From Geochorda sp036562495 (GTDB lineage Bacteria > Bacillota > Limnochordia > Limnochordales > Geochordaceae): a DNA stretch of 7,764 nt. The stretch is from positions 1-7,764 of the forward strand of contig DATCKA010000115.1 in assembly GCA_036562495.1 (NCBI GenBank). Direction: 5' to 3'. A program made the position numbers and the translations under genes. The notes below the pieces were generated by a model. It did no database searches, was not told the origin of the DNA, and was given only the letters and a program-made list of their open reading frames with translations. Shown in pieces: positions 6,196 to 7,764 of the stretch; the first letter of the stretch is position 1; every line of letters begins with the position of its first letter.

Positions 6196-7401
6196 CTAGC
6201 GCCCCTGTTGGATCAACGAGCGGATGCGGGCGACGGCATCATCGAGAGCCTGCTTGGGGGACTGGGCCTTGTTGATCACCAGCTCGATGGCGTCGCTCCA
6301 GGCCGTCCATACCGAGGCCATCTCCGGGATGGCCGGCATGGGGATCCCCTGGGACGCAGCCGCTGTCACGCCGGCGATGAGAGGGTCGGACGACACGGCC
6401 CGGGAGGTCGGGATGTAGGCCGGCGGACGGGGATCCTGGTCGAACAGGGCCTTCATCGTCTCCTCCGTGGCCACGTAGTCCAAGAGGAACGTCTGGGCCA
6501 GGAGCTTATTCTTGCTGAACGCACTGATCATGAAGCCCTGGACGCCGACGAACGGCCGAGCCGGCTTGCCACCGATGGACGGGACGGGAGCGAAGCCGAA
6601 GTCGATCCCCGCCTTCTTGGCATCCGCGAAGGCCCAGGGCCCGGTGAGCATCATGGCGAGCTTCCCCTGGTGGAAAAGCGGCGCCATGGCGTTGTAGTCG
6701 ACGCCCAACGGCATGATCTGCTCGTCGTGCAGCATCCGCCGGAACAGCTCGAGGCCTGCCACCGCGCCCTCATTGTTGAGCCCGATGTCGAGAGGGTCGA
6801 GGACGCCGTCCCTCTCTCCGAAGACGTACCCACCGCCCGCGCTCATCAGCGGGAAGGTGTGATAGGGATCCGGCATGGGCAGGGCAAACCCGTACCGGCC
6901 CTGGCTCTTGTTGGTGAGGGTCTTGGCGATCTGGATGAGCTCCTCGAAGGTGGCCGGCGGAGACGGCACCAGCGCCTTGTTATAGATTAGCCCGATGGAC
7001 TCGAAGGCATAGGGCAGGCCGTAAACCTTACCGTCCCAGGTGAAGGCCTCCAGCGTCACGGGGATGAACTCGTCTTCCCGTCCCTGGAAGTCGATGGGCT
7101 CGAGCAGGCCGTTGACGACGAGCTGACCCAACCAATCGTGGGCCCCTACGATGATGTCAGGCCCCGTGCCGGCAGGTCCCGTCACCTGCAGGTTGTCTCG
7201 AATGTCGCCAAACCCCAGCTCCTGAACCTCGACGGGGATGCCGTAGGCCTGCTCGAACTCCTTGGCAACCTCCCGCACGACTCGCGTGCGCAGCTCGTCA
7301 GCCCAGATAAGGAGCTTGCCAGGCTCGGACGCCAGGCCTACCGGCGCAGCCGCCAGGAGCATCGATGCGGCTAGCACCAACGCGACGAAGGATCGTCTCA
7401 C
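6196..7401 (-). CDS. malE: Maltose/maltodextrin-binding protein MalE (set 2)
   Basis: This 401-residue binding protein captures malto-oligosaccharides and passes them to MalF/MalG. The start is a GTG at 7401 with AAGGAGGT ten bases upstream; an ORF reaching back to an ATG at 7572 lacks a ribosome site there. Residues 1-25 are a signal peptide, MRRSFVALVLAASMLLAAAP then VGLAS, with no cysteine, so the product is a free exported protein rather than a lipoprotein. The mature chain follows E. coli MalE closely: GKLLIWADEL (28-37), GPDIIVGAHDW (80-90), FESIGLIYNKAL (133-144), DPYHTFPL (178-185), GKLAMMLTGPWAF (246-258), KPARPFVGV (279-287) and PAIPEMASVW (356-365). Stacking aromatics Y155, W230 and W340 of E. 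coli correspond to Y180, W256 and W365; E111 to E134; D65 to D89. W62 is replaced by G86 and R66 by W90. The gene leads the operon malE-malF-malG and lies divergent to a glucan hydrolase gene. Confidence 0.95.
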   Translation of the reverse strand: MRRSFVALVLAASMLLAAAPVGLASEPGKLLIWADELRTRVVREVAKEFEQAYGIPVEVQELGFGDIRDNLQVTGPAGTGPDIIVGAHDWLGQLVVNGLLEPIDFQGREDEFIPVTLEAFTWDGKVYGLPYAFESIGLIYNKALVPSPPATFEELIQIAKTLTNKSQGRYGFALPMPDPYHTFPLMSAGGGYVFGERDGVLDPLDIGLNNEGAVAGLELFRRMLHDEQIMPLGVDYNAMAPLFHQGKLAMMLTGPWAFADAKKAGIDFGFAPVPSIGGKPARPFVGVQGFMISAFSKNKLLAQTFLLDYVATEETMKALFDQDPRPPAYIPTSRAVSSDPLIAGVTAAASQGIPMPAIPEMASVWTAWSDAIELVINKAQSPKQALDDAVARIRSLIQQGR

Positions 7402-7411
7402 CGCTTCCACG

Positions 7412-7419
7412 ACCTCCTT
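7412..7419 (-). promoter_or_regulatory. Shine-Dalgarno site that fixes the malE start
   Basis: On the - strand AAGGAGGT lies ten bases before the GTG at 7401-7399. It supports this start over the upstream ATG at 7572, which would add 57 mostly basic residues ahead of an otherwise ideal signal peptide. Confidence 0.75.
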
Positions 7420-7444
7420 CACGGCGAGCCCTGGTTGGGCAGGC

Positions 7445-7457
7445 CAAACGTTTGCAC
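7445..7457. promoter_or_regulatory. Putative LacI-type operator in the malE/hydrolase divergent gap
   Basis: CAAACGTTTG (7445-7454) is a perfect 10-bp palindrome with a central CG, and the extended form CAAACGTTTGCAC fits CAARCGTTTRCAY, shared with 348-360. It resembles operators of LacI-family maltose repressors of Firmicutes (GCAAACGTTTGC type). It lies 43 bases upstream of the malE start codon and about 140 bases before the divergent hydrolase gene, so a bound repressor could block malE transcription. I could not identify a confident -35/-10 pair on either strand of this gap. Confidence 0.6.
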
Positions 7458-7471
7458 TCACCGAGGGAGGG

Positions 7472-7491
7472 TTCGCTCTTGCAGAAGCGAA
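7472..7491. repeat. 20-bp imperfect palindrome in the divergent gap
   Basis: TTCGCTCTTG followed by CAGAAGCGAA forms an inverted repeat in which eight of ten positions match. It lies 17 bases from the operator-like site at 7445-7454, roughly where the malE promoter should be. It may bind a second regulator or be coincidental; the central dinucleotide is GC, not the CG seen in the LacI-type sites. Confidence 0.35.
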
Positions 7492-7549
7492 TCCTGCGGA
7501 CACGACTGAAGCACGACGAGGCCGCGTGCGCTTGGCGAGCCGAGGCCGG

Positions 7550-7559
7550 CAAGCGTTGT
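7550..7559. promoter_or_regulatory. Weak LacI-type operator-like site before the hydrolase gene
   Basis: CAAGCGTTGT shares its first eight bases with the site at 348-357 (CAAGCGTTTA) and ends 37 bases before the hydrolase ATG. The right half is a poor palindrome. Its position supports co-regulation of the hydrolase, but the match alone is modest. Confidence 0.3.
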
Positions 7560-7596
7560 ATCGCCTTACCACGAGAGCTGGAGACGAACGGAGGCT

Positions 7597-7764
7597 ATGG
7601 AGTCGTTGGTGTCAGAAGCCCTTCCCCTGGTCGACCACCGGGCCGAGTGGCCCATGGCCTCCCAGCCCTCACCGGGGCGGCTGCGTGTCGTCTTGCGAAG
7701 CGCCCGCGGGCAGGTCGCCGAGGCCTCCGTGGTCTGGGCGGACCGCTACGCCTGGCAGGTAGCG
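7597..7764 (+). CDS. GH13 alpha-glucan hydrolase with N-terminal CBM34 domain (neopullulanase/cyclomaltodextrinase-like), 5' partial
   Basis: Only the first 56 codons are present and the gene runs off the window. After MESLVSEALPLVDHRAEW the sequence continues with LRVVLRSARGQVAEASVVWA and DRYAWQVA. This pattern (His-Arg near the start, then L-x-V-x-LR-(S/T)-x-x-G-x-V and a D-x-Y-x-W end) matches the opening beta-sandwich (CBM34) of GH13 subfamily 20 enzymes: cyclomaltodextrinase, neopullulanase and maltogenic amylase. There is no signal peptide, so it should act in the cytoplasm on imported maltodextrins, pullulan fragments or cyclodextrins, which suits its place beside malEFG. The catalytic domain is not visible, so the specific activity is open. 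The start is uncertain: GGAGG at 7590-7594 is only two bases before the ATG, while a TTG at 7606 or GTG at 7609 would be better spaced and remove three or four residues. Confidence 0.72.
   Translation, partial: MESLVSEALPLVDHRAEWPMASQPSPGRLRVVLRSARGQVAEASVVWADRYAWQVA

Noticed and set aside
5758..6990. Long + strand open frame of about 410 codons opposite malF and malE
   Set aside because: It is the antisense shadow of two well-identified genes in GC-rich DNA; its translation is rich in His, Arg, Asp and Gly and resembles no family I know.
7511..7529. GCACG/CGTGC inverted repeat before the hydrolase gene
   Set aside because: Only five paired bases with a nine-base loop; no related copy elsewhere in the window.
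7402..7572. N-terminal extension of malE back to an ATG at 7572
   Set aside because: It has no ribosome site, adds 57 mostly basic residues before a clear signal peptide, and would cover the operator-like site; GTG 7401 with AAGGAGGT is far better.

Overview
The window is a GC-rich bacterial carbohydrate-uptake locus. It holds two complete sets of maltose/maltodextrin-type ABC importer genes (binding protein plus two permeases) lying tail to tail. The end of a LacI-family repressor flanks them on the left and the start of a CBM34/GH13-type intracellular glucan hydrolase on the right. There are no RNA genes, mobile elements or CRISPR repeats. GC-rich coding sequence, GTG starts and strong AAGGAGG-type Shine-Dalgarno sites suggest a high-GC member of the Firmicutes. 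The transporter itself looks diderm: MalF carries an E. coli-like periplasmic P2 domain and neither binding protein has a usable lipoprotein cysteine. A diderm Firmicute of the Limnochordia kind would fit both facts, but this is inference and the phylum is not proven.

Layout, left to right: C-terminus of a LacI-type regulator (+, to 169); a regulatory gap of about 280 bases with a hairpin, a palindrome and an operator-like site; set 1 on the + strand (binding protein 451-1665, MalF-like permease 1703-2704, MalG-like permease 2706-3620); a 42-base convergent gap; set 2 on the - strand, transcribed toward set 1 (malE 7401-6196, malF 6111-4513, malG 4520-3663); a divergent 195-base promoter gap; and the 5' end of a neopullulanase/cyclomaltodextrinase-like gene (+, from 7597).

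Functional reading: set 2 is a close structural counterpart of E. coli MalE-MalF-MalG. It has the P2 loop, and eight of the nine residues that contact maltose in the membrane pocket of E. coli MalF are the same. Set 1 keeps only three of those nine, has no P2 loop, and probably moves a different sugar. Imported oligosaccharides would be cut inside the cell by the GH13 enzyme. No ATPase (MalK/MsmX) gene is present, so both importers must borrow one encoded elsewhere. A shared near-palindromic motif, CAARCGTTTRCAY, lies upstream of both binding-protein genes, and a weaker relative lies just upstream of the hydrolase. This suggests one regulon, most simply controlled by the LacI-type protein at the left edge.

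The most striking non-coding element is a perfect 16-bp stem-loop between malE and malF of set 2. It occupies the same place as the REP elements between malE and malF of E. coli, where such structures raise MalE output over the permeases. I see a well-organised sugar locus with several checkable regulatory details, and no evidence of an entirely new kind of system.
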